Assembly: GCA_013397695.1 (NCBI GenBank)
Contig: VYZI01000113.1
Location: 556,023-620,022 of the forward strand
DNA from: Centropus unirufus
Lineage: Eukaryota; Chordata; Aves; Cuculiformes; Centropidae
Length of the DNA stretch: 64,000 nucleotides
Reading direction: 5' to 3'
Part shown: positions 1 to 11,500 of the stretch, one piece after another
Position numbering within the stretch: position 1 is the stretch's first letter
How the letters are laid out: every line of letters begins with the position of its first letter
Notes under the pieces: model-generated
Seen by the model: the letters and a program-made list of their open reading frames with translations, nothing else
Told to the model about the DNA's origin: nothing
Databases searched by the model: none
Made by a program: the position numbers and the translations under genes

Positions 1-1119
1 GACAAATTTACGCTGGAATACAGCTCATTCCTATGGTTAGGTTATTTGGACAACTATTAGCACAGACCTGAGCTATACTAAATTACTTTACATCATAACC
101 GGATTGGTATAGTCAGCTACTGAACGAGGGGAAAGGTTCTTTCAGCACATACGCATCCATATATTCTCAGCTGCTTCCATTCCCTAAAGCTCCAAATACA
201 TTGTTTGCTATTGACAACTTAAAGAAGGTGATGGACCAACTACCGGCAGTCATTGCAATACCTAACTTCAGTCTTCCTATCAAATATAGCCCTCAATCAA
301 TTACAGAGATAAGCATTTTTTGGAGTAGTGGGAATGTGGAGCTACTTACAATCTTTTCTCCTCGAGTCTAGTGGAGGTGGGTGAATCTACTTATCCAGTT
401 TCTGAAAAGGTAATTTTGAAACAATATGGAAATGTGCCAGCAATACAAAGTCAGGCTGGAATAAAAGAGGCATTAGGTAGTGTAAACAAAAGCTGAATCA
501 GAATCTATTTAAAGCAGTGTGAAGACAGTGACACAATTATGTGGATTTCAAAGTTACCTCCCAGTTGTCATAGTTTTGTATAATTGTTCTTAATATTGTT
601 TATAAACAGGTTTTTTTGCAATCCAGTAATGAAAGAAATGTATATGAACAGGATTCAGTAGGCCATTTAATTATGCAAATTTGCTGTTTCCTGTGGGCTA
701 GATATAATACTTCATATTTTTTTTGTCTCAAGGCTGTATTGGACTGTATTTAAATTGAATTTAAACACAGCCTGCAGATGCATCTTCAAATGTTTTAAAC
801 CATTGCACACATTGCATCTGCTGAAATTATTCACAAAAACTAATCAATGTCTAAAAAGGTTTTCATTTACAACCAAAATGTATTGTGAGAAAATATGCTT
901 GCATGAAAACCTTAAATAGTCTGGTCTATTGTTTTTTTGGTCCATGCTATTCTTTTCACCGATAAATTTATAATTTACATGTGGCAGATCCCAAAACATA
1001 AAAACAACTTTGAAGTCAGACAATGCATAGCCACCAAATAAAAAATATAGATAAATAAAAATATATTATGTCTTACCAGGAATAAATGGTTCTTAGATAC
1101 TAAACTGCACTTCCTTCTC
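1..1119. other. Non-coding AT-rich DNA, no gene seen
   Basis: I see no gene, recognisable repeat or RNA gene here. Stops are frequent in all frames. The sequence is unique-looking intergenic or intronic DNA lying before an old CR1 fragment. Confidence 0.6.
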
Positions 1120-1375
1120 AGAATTAACCATATCCAGTGATTTCTTCTGCACTGAGTGGTCCATCTGTCAAATCCATGGCTGTTCAGTTTAGTAAAAAAT
1201 GTATTATGAGGGAAAATGTCTAATGCTTTGCACAAGTCCAGGTAAATGATCTCAGTTACTTGTCCTTCATCCACCAATGTTGTAGCCACATGGTAGAAGG
1301 CCTCTAAATTTGTCAGGCATGATTTGCCCTTAGTGAGGTCATGTTGGTTGCTTTTGGATGAATCCATAAATTACT
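1120..1375 (-). mobile_element. Old CR1 LINE fragment, reverse transcriptase palm
   Basis: Read on the minus strand, this is a piece of CR1 ORF2 reverse transcriptase. The frame from about 1370 downward carries a block like KGKSCLTNLEAFYHVATTLV, then VDEGQVTEIIYLDLCKALDI, which is the motif A region of the RT palm with its Asp retained (YLD). It continues to FDRWTTQ, the usual position just before the family's ENWL block, and then similarity is lost. The open frame runs on to 975, but its last third is not CR1-like. Neither the CR1 5' part nor its 3' terminus is present, so this is an internal fragment. Many substitutions relative to the family indicate an old copy. It is not functional. Confidence 0.75.
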
Positions 1376-4300
1376 TAGACTAGATATTTTGTCCTCAAAA
1401 CTACTGTATGCATATGGAAGACAGACGAAAATTAGAGATAGAAAAAATAAATTTAATTCAATGCATAGTAAAGGAGTAATAGAGTCATGAAACTGAAATT
1501 ATTGATAGCCAGTTAAAATATCTTGTCAATGCTGTGCTAAAATGAGACATATAGTTTATCACATAAAATAAAATATTGCTATGGGAAGAGAGAAAGGACA
1601 GGAAAAGAGATTTTTTCATTATATATACGTACACATTGACTTCTGGGAAATGTACAGAAAAGGAGAATCCTCTAGATATATTGACTTGAATTCTTATTTC
1701 TATACAACATTTTTTTCGACATATGACACTAAAACAGGCAAAGAAAGATTTTCAGAAGTCTGCAGAAGTGTCAAATTAATAACTACACAGAGCTCGTAGA
1801 AAATCAACCTTTTTAATTTGCAGCTCTTTTGGGAGATACCCACTCAGTTCAGGTTTCTGTTTAAACACACAGTGCAACTATATGTTTTTTTTATCTTCTT
1901 ATTGTCTCTGCTTAAGAAAGTAAATTTATTTTGCATCTACAGAAGTAGTATCATCAGTAGACTACTGCTGTTTAATTTATTCCAAATGCTACTTTTAAAC
2001 TGCTTAAGTATTGCTGAGATTATCTGTTTATTTCAAATCTCTTATGTCTCTACATCAGACAATTATCACATCTACAATAGTGTACTAATCACTTATCTGC
2101 ACTTCAAACAATTTCTTCTAGAAAAGTTAGCCTTCTTGGATCTCCGAATCTGCATATATCATATACATACATCTAATCTATATCATCTATTTTTCAAGGT
2201 CTTCTAAACCCTTGTATTTTCTCTATTATTCCTATCTTTATAATATCTAGGTTTGTTCATTAGTTTACACTGGTAAATCTCTCATTTCCTAGTGCTGCTT
2301 GAGTAATATAAATTTAAATGTAAATAAGAATAATGACTTTGGCTTAATGTTGCTTGTTAAAATCTTCTCATTGATATTTTTTCCCATTCACTGGTTATAT
2401 TTTGACACCCTGACAATTCAAATGGGGCATAGAGTACTAATTATTTTTGTTACATCATTTTTTTAAAATTTTGCATTCAAGCATATCAGAATTAATACTG
2501 CATGACTCAGGGCAATGGTTCTGCACAAAGGGTGAAATAATGCCATTTAACCAAAGCTTTGCTTTTTAGTCTGTAAATACTTACGTAAGTAATGAATTAT
2601 TAAAAAATAGGGTTGATTAATGGAAGGGTTTTCACATGTGAAAGCTATGTTTTTTATTGCTTTTATATATTGGAATAAAAAGCCTATTCAAGTCTACAGA
2701 TACATAATTGGGATCTGCATAATAGATTCTATGCTGGCAAAGGGTCAACTGCTTTTCCACAGAAGACAATGACAATATTGTACTTGTTCAAATATGAATA
2801 GCCTTAGACACTAAAGACATTTAATTCCATGCTTGCCTAATACATACCCTCATGCTGAGGACTTGAGATAAAAACCTGCTGTTATAAGAATACACTTATT
2901 CGCATACCAAAAAGATTAAATTAACCACCAATGCTACACAAAATTCTCACTCCACTTAATATCTGACAGGTGTCATCAACAAGAGTAAGCAATAAGTCAA
3001 CATTTCATTTTGTTCACTTTTGAAGTTCAAAAGAAAACTTGAGAATGTTACAACTACAGAGGTATAACTGATTCTTTCTATGTGCTACTGTTGATGTCAC
3101 ATTTGTACTACCCTAAGGAAGAGTAAACCTCAGCTTCTCTTTACAACTCATTGACTTTGGTAGGAATTATACTTCCAGTTCAGATTCTGTGGAGGATTTA
3201 GGTGGCTGAACTTTTTTTTAAATGAGAGTTAGATCTCTGATTCTAATTGCTAGGAAGCTGTTAACAGCTGGGAACAATTGCCTCTAGCAACAAAATTGAA
3301 TGGTTGATTAGGAAAATAGTTGGCTGGTGCAAAATATTAAGTATAACAGTGTCTGAATCATTTGTTGGAACTTAATGATGGCTTTGAAAATACTGGCAGC
3401 TACTCAGCTAATTCTTAAATATCTGAATACATTAGTGTATCTTCTGAAACAGTGAGCAGAGCAAACTTTATACTTTAAAAACCTCCACCACGATGTTGGA
3501 GGCCCTCTGTTACTATAATAAATATCTAGTAGCTTTTCATTCAATGCAATATCTGGGCCTTTCTCAACCTAAAGCTTAAACTGAATTTTACTGCTGTTAA
3601 TGTTGAAATGTAGAAGGAAAAATAAGAAAGAAGCAAAGAGGTTGGAGGTGGAAGGAAGCAAAGCCCCTATCGCTAAACAAGTGAAATGGCTATTCATCTG
3701 TATGGTTGTGAATAAACTGAAAACTTATTTTCCCATTTCTTAATATATATTTGATATGGTAGTGTATGTGTGGAGGAATACTTATTCATAAAGTAATAGT
3801 TAAGGCTGGCATAATAGACTGAAAATAACAGACAAAATCCATTCTACCCTCTTCATAGGTATTCTAATTGCTAAAGAAAGGTAATTAGCCTTAAATGTTG
3901 TTTATCATATCCAGTATGTCACACAGTCTCTGCATCTAAGGGTTGAATATAATTCTTAGAATAAAATGCTCTCAGAACTCCTATGCACTAGACCTTGCCA
4001 TCCTCATAAGATCATCAATGTCTGCAGCAATGCTAGGAAGGCAAATTATATTTTATTAAATAACTAGTAAGTGCTTGTAATTACTAAGACTCTGAAGTTT
4101 TTTGTCTTTGTTTTTTTTTTCTGTATGGCAGAGAAAAATAACATGTATTTCCGATTAAATAAAAAACTTTACTTCTGCTTATCCAATGGATTTGTAAATT
4201 CAGAAGTCTGACCTACATTAGCAGGTCATTTCATTTCTGAAAATGAAAACGAATAAAGATTTACATTCTGGATGCACATTACAACGTTGTTGCCTTTACT

Positions 4301-5367
4301 AGCATAGCATAGACTTTTCTACTAAACACTATCTTCAGTTTTAAGCATGTACTTAATGTGCACACTCCTCTGCAACATAAGACCCAAAGAGGCCACACAT
4401 TGACCTGCAAAACACTGGAAAAGAAAATTCACTTAGAGATATTCTAAGCAATATGCTGCATGAAGGAATATGGGTTTACCTATCATTCACATACATACAT
4501 AAGAATCTAGGTCTACTAGAACATCTAAATTATGTTAATTTCCAGGGTGACTAGAACCTCTATTTTCATTCTCTCTTGGTCTGTCAAACAGAAACGTTTC
4601 TTTCATGAATACCCCATTTTCCTCTTCTGAACTCCTAGTTCATTCTCTATTTTATAACTTAGTTTTGTGCAAAACTTACTTGGGTGCTTTCCTGAATACA
4701 AATGTTTTCTTTAAGATTGAACTGTGATAAAAACTGAGTGCACAAACACTGAAAACAGAGTCAACACAGGTGTTTAAAAAGCATTCTTACATCATAGTTC
4801 ATATATAGTTTGGGTTGCTTTTTATTCCTCTTAGTAAATTAATCCCTAGCTTTGATCATAGTTTAGCATATTGTGTTAGGAAGACCACTCCTCTATTCCA
4901 ATGAAAATGCTAGAAAAGATGGATGCCTTTCTTGAAAGGATATCTAATTTCTTTTCATATATATGCATAGCTATCCTTTTGTTGAGCAGCTTGTTCACAG
5001 GAGGATTATGCCCAGCAGAGAACTAAGATCTCCTGTACAGCAGGTTTTTCTGCCAGTCAGAGGCCCTTTATTGACTTAGCCTGTAATGTTTTAGCTATGC
5101 AAAAGCTCCCAATTGAGACATAGTTTATTTGTGCAGAGCATACAATATTTTGTGTATGCTTATTGTCAGAGTAAATCAAAAGACATGTCAGACAAATTCA
5201 TTGTCACTGCAATCACTGGCAAGGCAGGATAAGTTTCCAACAAGAGAAATAATGCTAGCGGCTCCTAACTAGCAAGTATAACAAATGGATGCTGGTCAAT
5301 TCTACATTTTTCTACCAGAACAATTTATTCTTCAGAACACTTATTCATCCACAGTAATATAAAATGT
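1376..5367. other. Non-coding AT-rich DNA, no gene seen
   Basis: I see no gene in this stretch. Open frames such as 1581-1799 and 1818-2207 (plus) are low-complexity, rich in Phe, Leu, Ile and Tyr, and match no family I recognise. Short A/T runs occur (for example T runs near 4110), but I see no transposon structure. Confidence 0.6.
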
Positions 5368-5785
5368 GTCACAGAATCACTGAGGTTGGAAGGGAGATTT
5401 TCTATTCCAATTCTCTGCTCAGAGCAAGGTCAACCTTCTCAAAGGTAGGCTGCTCAGGGACATATCTGGTCAGGTTTTAACAGTTCCTAGGATGGAGACT
5501 CCACAAGCAGCCTAGGAAATCTGTTTCAGTGTTCAATCATTGTTACAGAAAATTAGTTTTTTCTTTTGTGTAAATGTAATTTCCTATATTTCAGTTTGTA
5601 CTCACTGCCTTTTATCCTTTCGCAAGGGATATCACTGAGAAGAGTCTGGCTCTCCTGTTCTCCTTCCATTAGGCATTGATACACATTGATAAGATCCCCC
5701 TGAACCTCCTCTTCAGGCTAGACATCCTCAGCTCTCTGCTTCTCCTTTTGTGATAGATTCTCTAGTCCCTTAATAACATTTGTAT
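5368..5785 (-). mobile_element. CR1 LINE 3' fragment (minus)
   Basis: The left edge reads TCACAGAATCACTGAGGTTG, the reverse complement of a CR1 3' end. The following sequence matches the antisense of the CR1 3' coding region and UTR. Further in, at 5640-5770, is the antisense of the C-terminal ORF2 segment with the pattern GATAAGATCCCCCTGAACC and a run ending CTAGTCCCTTAATAAC. Moderately diverged, with indels. It is 5'-truncated, as usual for CR1, and has no target-site duplication, also as usual. Non-functional. Confidence 0.85.
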
Positions 5786-5975
5786 AATTACATGGATAAA
5801 AATATCTTAAATAGTATTACATACAGATTTATTCCTTTGACATGTATGAAGTTGCCATAATTTATAGCTGAAAGTATTTTTACTTTGCTCTTTATTTTAC
5901 TTTGCTCTACCCTGATTCTGGCATAGTTATTTCCAGAAATTGTTTTTATTTTTTCAACATCCTGCCTCTGAATTT

Positions 5976-5998
5976 ACTTTTTTGTTTGTTTGTTTGCT
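5976..5998. repeat. Short (TTTG)n-type simple repeat
   Basis: Three to four consecutive TTTG units within a T-rich stretch. A minor microsatellite. Confidence 0.6.
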
Positions 5999-6329
5999 CC
6001 ACTCCTAGAAACATACAGTCCTGCCTGTTCATTTTTCTGCTTTCCTCACATGTTGCAGGAAAAATTCAAACATAGAAGAAGAGATTGTGCCTGAAGTCTA
6101 GTCAGCTGTAAAGACTTGGTCAATACTTGTTGAATTAATTATTATTTATCATGTTTTTTATACAAAAACGGCTCTCAGTTGCGCAAGCACATATGCTAAT
6201 GATATTTTGCCAACATACGCACATATGTAAATGCACATGATTACCTATGCTCTCCACTACATCTCATTTCTCTTTCTTTTAGTTCCCTAGAAAAATCATT
6301 GCTGTTCCCTCAAGTTGTTTGTAGTGAGG

Positions 6330-6618
6330 AAACTGTTGCTCTCTTCTCCCAAATAACAACTAATTGGGCAAGTGGAAATAGCCTCAAGTTACTCGAGCAG
6401 AGGTTTAGAATGGATAGTAGGAAATACTACTTCATCAAAAGCATTATTGAGAATTGAACAGGCTGCCCATCGAAGAGGTGGCATCACCAGCCCTGGAGGT
6501 ATTTGAAAGAGATGTGGTGACCAGGGACATGGTGAACTTGGCAGTGTTAGGTTTACTGTTGGACTCAATGATCTTACAGGCCATTTCCATCATAATAATT
6601 CTGTGATCCTGTGATTTT
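6330..6618 (+). mobile_element. CR1 LINE 3' fragment (plus)
   Basis: On the plus strand, from about 6335 (CTCTTCTCCCAAATAACAAC) this follows the CR1 ORF2 C-terminal region, including GAACAGGCTGCCCATCGAAG and the CCCTGGAGGTATTTGAAAGA block. It ends with a GACTCAATGATCTTACAGGC-type 3' UTR and a terminal ATTCTGTGATCCTGTGATT octamer repeat at about 6597-6617. Strongly 5'-truncated. The orientation is opposite to the CR1 fragment 550 bp to its left, so these are separate insertions. Confidence 0.87.
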
Positions 6619-7735
6619 TAAGCACATGGTTCTATAATTAGTGATGGCCCTTGAATACAAAATTCTCCATAATTTCCACATATGCATTGAACCAGTTTCT
6701 TGACTTAAATCTTATTTAAAACCTTAATGTACTTACCAACTTGTAGTTGACTACATAAAGTGCTTTGTGATGGCATGTAGGGGGGATTAGAAAAAAATAA
6801 CTGCTTTAAATTCTATTTATATCTGAAATTCTTTTCATAATTCAGCTTGCAGCATTGAGCAGTGAGAATGTAGCTTGTTTTCTTTTCCTTTTCTCCTTTT
6901 GGTCAGTTTAGGCCAGAACAAATGACCTATTTAAATACAATTTTAGTCTTATTTTGTGGTTGAATATAAAAGATGGTGTTGAAAATTATCAAAATAATAA
7001 AAAAAATGTTGAAGTTCTTTGACTATTGTGTTTAAAATATTATTAATCAGTATTTTGCATACTGTGTAAAACACATACATAACAAAATAGTCTGAATTAA
7101 TTGGTATGAAATAGTCTCTATATCTAAGGAGTTGGTATGATACTTGGGCTAACTTACCTATGCAAGGGAGAAGATATAGAGACCAGGAGACTACTGCCTC
7201 TTATCTCATGGTAAATTTGAACAATATTTCCTTAAAATTCAAGGTGAAAGCATTCCTCTAGCATGCATTTATTTCCAAATAAATTTCTAGCCATTCATGA
7301 GCTCTGAGCCCTTTAGAACAAGGTTTATAAGGAACCTCAGAAAAAAAATAAAAATAGAAAATTTTAAAAGTAAACACTCTTCCCTGATCTATTTTGGTGA
7401 TTTTATCTAATCACTGTCATAATAACCATGAGTTTCAAAAGCTATCCTTTTAAAATTTCAGAGATGCCTTGAATTATGAAATTTGCCAGCCACATTTAAA
7501 GATTTATTTTTTATTTTAATTCCTTATAAATTATGAACAAATAGATATTTGCAATGAAATTCTGGTACAGGAATCTAAAGGTTACATTTGAATTGAGCTC
7601 TGTTTGTGTATCTTCAACACTGAGCATGAGCCTTGAAGGGTCAACTCCTTGTCAAAATTTGGACCCATTTTTTCTGGCGAATTTTCATGAAAAGAGTAAT
7701 CTAAACATCTGAAAGTGGCTGAGTAGAAGGTTTTC

Positions 7736-7756
7736 TATATATATATAAATATATAT
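7736..7756. repeat. (TA)n tract
   Basis: A run of TA dinucleotides interrupted once by AA, followed by a T run. A simple repeat. Confidence 0.7.
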
Positions 7757-8130
7757 TTTTCTTAGATCTCAATTTTATGGTATTCAAGACATTGCATACT
7801 CCCTTAAGTAATGTGTATGTGTTCATATTCATCCACAATTACACTTGTAAAGATATAGTAATATTTAATGATGCTTAATCAACTCAGAAATAATATTTTA
7901 ACGTGTGGTAAGGTTAAATACATTATTGATAAGTGGTTGTCTTGTACTATTTTGTTTTAACTTGTATTCTTATTCAATGTACACCATAAAAAAGAAAAAA
8001 ATCCCAAAGCTTAAAAATCCTCCCTATAACTGAAGTATTTCTCTTTACGTTGAAAATACTGACTCATGTAAGACTGCTAAACCATTATGACTTCTTCCTG
8101 TAAAATGTAATCAAATCTAGCAGAACAGAA

Positions 8131-8150
8131 AAAGCTATATCTATAGCTTT
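8131..8150. repeat. Perfect 9-bp inverted repeat with 2-nt loop
   Basis: AAAGCTATA, then TC, then TATAGCTTT: the two arms are exact reverse complements. Short enough to have arisen by chance in AT-rich DNA. No terminator or transposon role can be inferred. Confidence 0.6.
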
Positions 8151-8554
8151 ATAGATTTATAGATAAATTAAGAGCTTTCAAATTACACTAAAAGCTGTGC
8201 TGGGAGAACATCTTGAAAAATAAATAATAAGTAGAAAAATATACAAATTAATTACATTTCCCTGAACTCATTCATCATTCTTCTTAAAGTTTTTATCTTG
8301 TGTATTTTGAGAAGACAGTATAAGAGCAATGAAAAACTATAATCATCCATTAAAGAGTCATAATAAATGTCTATTAAGCATGTGGCACGTAGTAGAATTT
8401 TAACCATATATTTCTCTGCATGGAGTCTTCTGTATGGGCTTGCAGCCTTTGGGATGAGGAAATGACCTGATCTCCTGAGATACTTGTCAGAGTTTTTCCT
8501 GAGTTCTTCTGTTAAGCCCAAAAGTAGTTTTCTCTGTCTTTTTTACATTATAGC

Positions 8555-8589
8555 TGGACTTGCAGGATCCAAGTATACATTAGATGAGG
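8555..8589 (+). other. Candidate 35-nt microexon (speculative)
   Basis: A pyrimidine-rich tract ending ACATTATAG (8544-8554) precedes 35 nt that are followed directly by the strong donor GTAAGA (8590-8595). Skipping the first two bases, the 35 nt read as 11 sense codons (GLAGSKYTLDE); the other two frames contain a stop. The length is not a multiple of three, so skipping it would shift the frame. I do not recognise the peptide and no flanking exons are visible, so it may be a chance match to splice signals. Confidence 0.18.
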
Positions 8590-11500
8590 TAAGAGGTGTC
8601 ATAAGGGATACATACAATGGCCTTTCCCCAAATCCTAATGCAGTCCTCACATGCAGCATGACAATTACAGTGAAAAAGAATCTATTACATTAGCGATGTA
8701 ACGTGGGTTGGAAAACAGTATCATTGCAGATGCTGTCCAAAACACAAAAGAAACAGATACCTGTGGGACCACTTTGGAATTATAAATCAGTATAATTCAT
8801 CAGAGTTCTTTTTCAACATGGAGGAGCCAGCAGATGCAGAGTTGAATCTGCCAGCATTAGCACAATATCTGTATTTTCATTTCAGACCATCTCACACCTT
8901 TCAGCAATAAATAAGTGCATTAAATCTATGAATTTCAATCTGCATATTGGAAGGGTTCATGGTTTTGAAGGTGGGAATACTTTATTAAAAATCGAGTTTA
9001 CTTCAGAAAGGTTTAAGACATTACTATCCTGAACTGTCATAAAAATTGGTTCCACTTAAGAACAGTGTGAAATTATGTATAGAAAGTAATTATAACATCA
9101 GCACATTTTTCTCTATAATTGGAAGAACTCTGAAGTCATACTGACAATAGTTAAACAACATGAATGCACTAGAAAAAGTAAAGTGATTAGGTTCCCATGA
9201 TGATTTTTCAGTATAGAATCAGAGAGACTGAAATGCTTATTTCCAGGTTAAAAGGAAAAACAGTAGTAGTTGAATGAATCACTATTGTAAAATTGTAACT
9301 TTCTACAGGCAGTATAATGCACCTTTATTAAGATTGCCAGGCATACCAGATTTTCATATTTTATATACAATCTGTTAAGCATGAAGAAATTTTCACTTTC
9401 TCGAACACTCATATCACCTTAATTTTACATCTTTTTTTTCCCCTACGGATTTAAAAAATACATTTAACTTAGTGTCACCAAAACCCATGCTAACTTCAAT
9501 CACTATCTCTTGTTTACTTCTTATAAAAAAAGATTCTGATACACGGTAATTTCTTATTTATTCAGTGGTTATTTCATGAAGAAAATGGGAGGTTAAAATG
9601 GGTTATAAAATTTAAAAAAAATAAAATCCTGCCATGACCAATGCAATTTGTTCATTTTTTTAAAGATTATATTGATCCAGGCCAATTCTGCTAACATTAT
9701 GTTTTGATTCTATTCTTTCTGTGTTTTTTCATCTCTTTCATTCTCGTTCCTCCCTGAACACATTTTATACTATTTCTTTTTTTTAACTTTTAGTAGTTGA
9801 ATTCCACTGTTAGTGACTAGCCTAGGATTTTTCTTCTCAACTCTTTAAGCTACCACTATGATTGCATAAGCTTTTTCCTTAGCCTACATATGTATAAATA
9901 TATAGAAAAAATACCAGAAGCCAGAATCCTTGTTAATAGCTAGTGAGTAGGTCTTGCTGAGCTCAGGAAATTTTAGGAAGATAGGCTCAGATTATATTTA
10001 CCAAAACCACTTAGATCAACAATTCATACTGTGAAAGCATCTCCAGCGCCAAAAAATCAAATTGGAAAGGGCTGACTATAAGCAAAAATTTTATGGGAAA
10101 GTGAGAATAGGATTGATAGGTAGGTATTGAGAGATTGCAGTGTTTCTGCAAGCTGTTAGCAGAAAGTGGAAAGATTCCATGTCATTTTGTGTATTGCTGC
10201 GTTTCTTCAATAAAATTTATCTTATATTCTACAGATGACTTAATGTTCTGTCAGAGTAGCAAAAGATACATCAGAAAATGCTCAGTTTACTAGTACAAAT
10301 ACCCTAGCATAGTTCTCTTTTCATGTTATTAAATCTGGTTTTTGCCTTGAAATACCAGAGCAATTGTATTTAACTTGGTCTTCAGTTCTCTAGGAAGATG
10401 TGGCTAAATCAACCCTTGGACTGTCTTAGAGGGCAGTTCTGAGCTCCATTGTTACCTGCACTTCCTCTTTGTTCCTATGAAGCAATGATTTGAGTGGACA
10501 ACAGGCATCTTGGAATAGTGCTTCTCTCTGCTTATCCTCATTATGGTGAATGTGAGGCATGCTATGTCTCTTTGCCCTTTTCTCACATAAAGGTGGGTCA
10601 GTATAAATATTTTATTTGTTAATATTTTTACTTATATTTGCATGTGTTTACTTTTCGTTTATAACTTAATACATGAACTTTCCTATTTTCTTTTTTAATA
10701 TGTAAATGTTTTACATACGATGTAGATGTACAGCGAAACCTAAATTGAAAACTCGTGTCCTGGGATTAAATGTAGCCTCTCTGATTTCAGCATCCTCTCC
10801 TGTTTTTTCTTGTTCTGACGATTTTGTTAAGTTTGTGCTTTGCCCTTTTCTCCTTCAACCCTTCCTCCATTAGACCATTTGATGTCTTTTCTCTCCTCTT
10901 TTTTGGTCATGACACTCACAAGCTTCCGTATCTGCCTTTTAATGTTCCCTCATTACCCTGCATGTAAAAGAAATTGAGTTCTCTGTAGCATAACACAGTC
11001 AGAGTGCAAACTCTAATAGTACCACTTAAAAAAATGTTCAGAGTAATACTGCTGAAAATGATGCTTGAACTGCTCAAAACTACCTTTCTCGTTAACAGGA
11101 TGATTTTTCTGAGCCAAGTGAGAGAAAGTCAGTGGATCTTTATAATGAAAGGTGCAGAAACATTAGGAGGGAAATGCAACAGCAACAAAAAATTGAAATG
11201 TGTCTGGCGTTGCAAGGTGTCAATGCTCTGCTCCAACAGAACTGAAGTTGATATAAATTTGGCATGGACTTTAATGTAAAAGTCCTCAGTTCATTGTGAA
11301 AATTAATGTCTGTTTCATGACAAGCATATGAAAACATAGTACCTGCTGCCTGGCAGTGGCATATATATGCTATTTTCATTAGAGTAGGTCCTCTGCAAAG
11401 TCAGTACAACTCATTTTGTGTCGTTTATGACCTCACCTTTGGGCATGGCTATGAAGGTTCAAGCACAATATCCCCATGTGGGACACTTGTGCTTTCCTTT

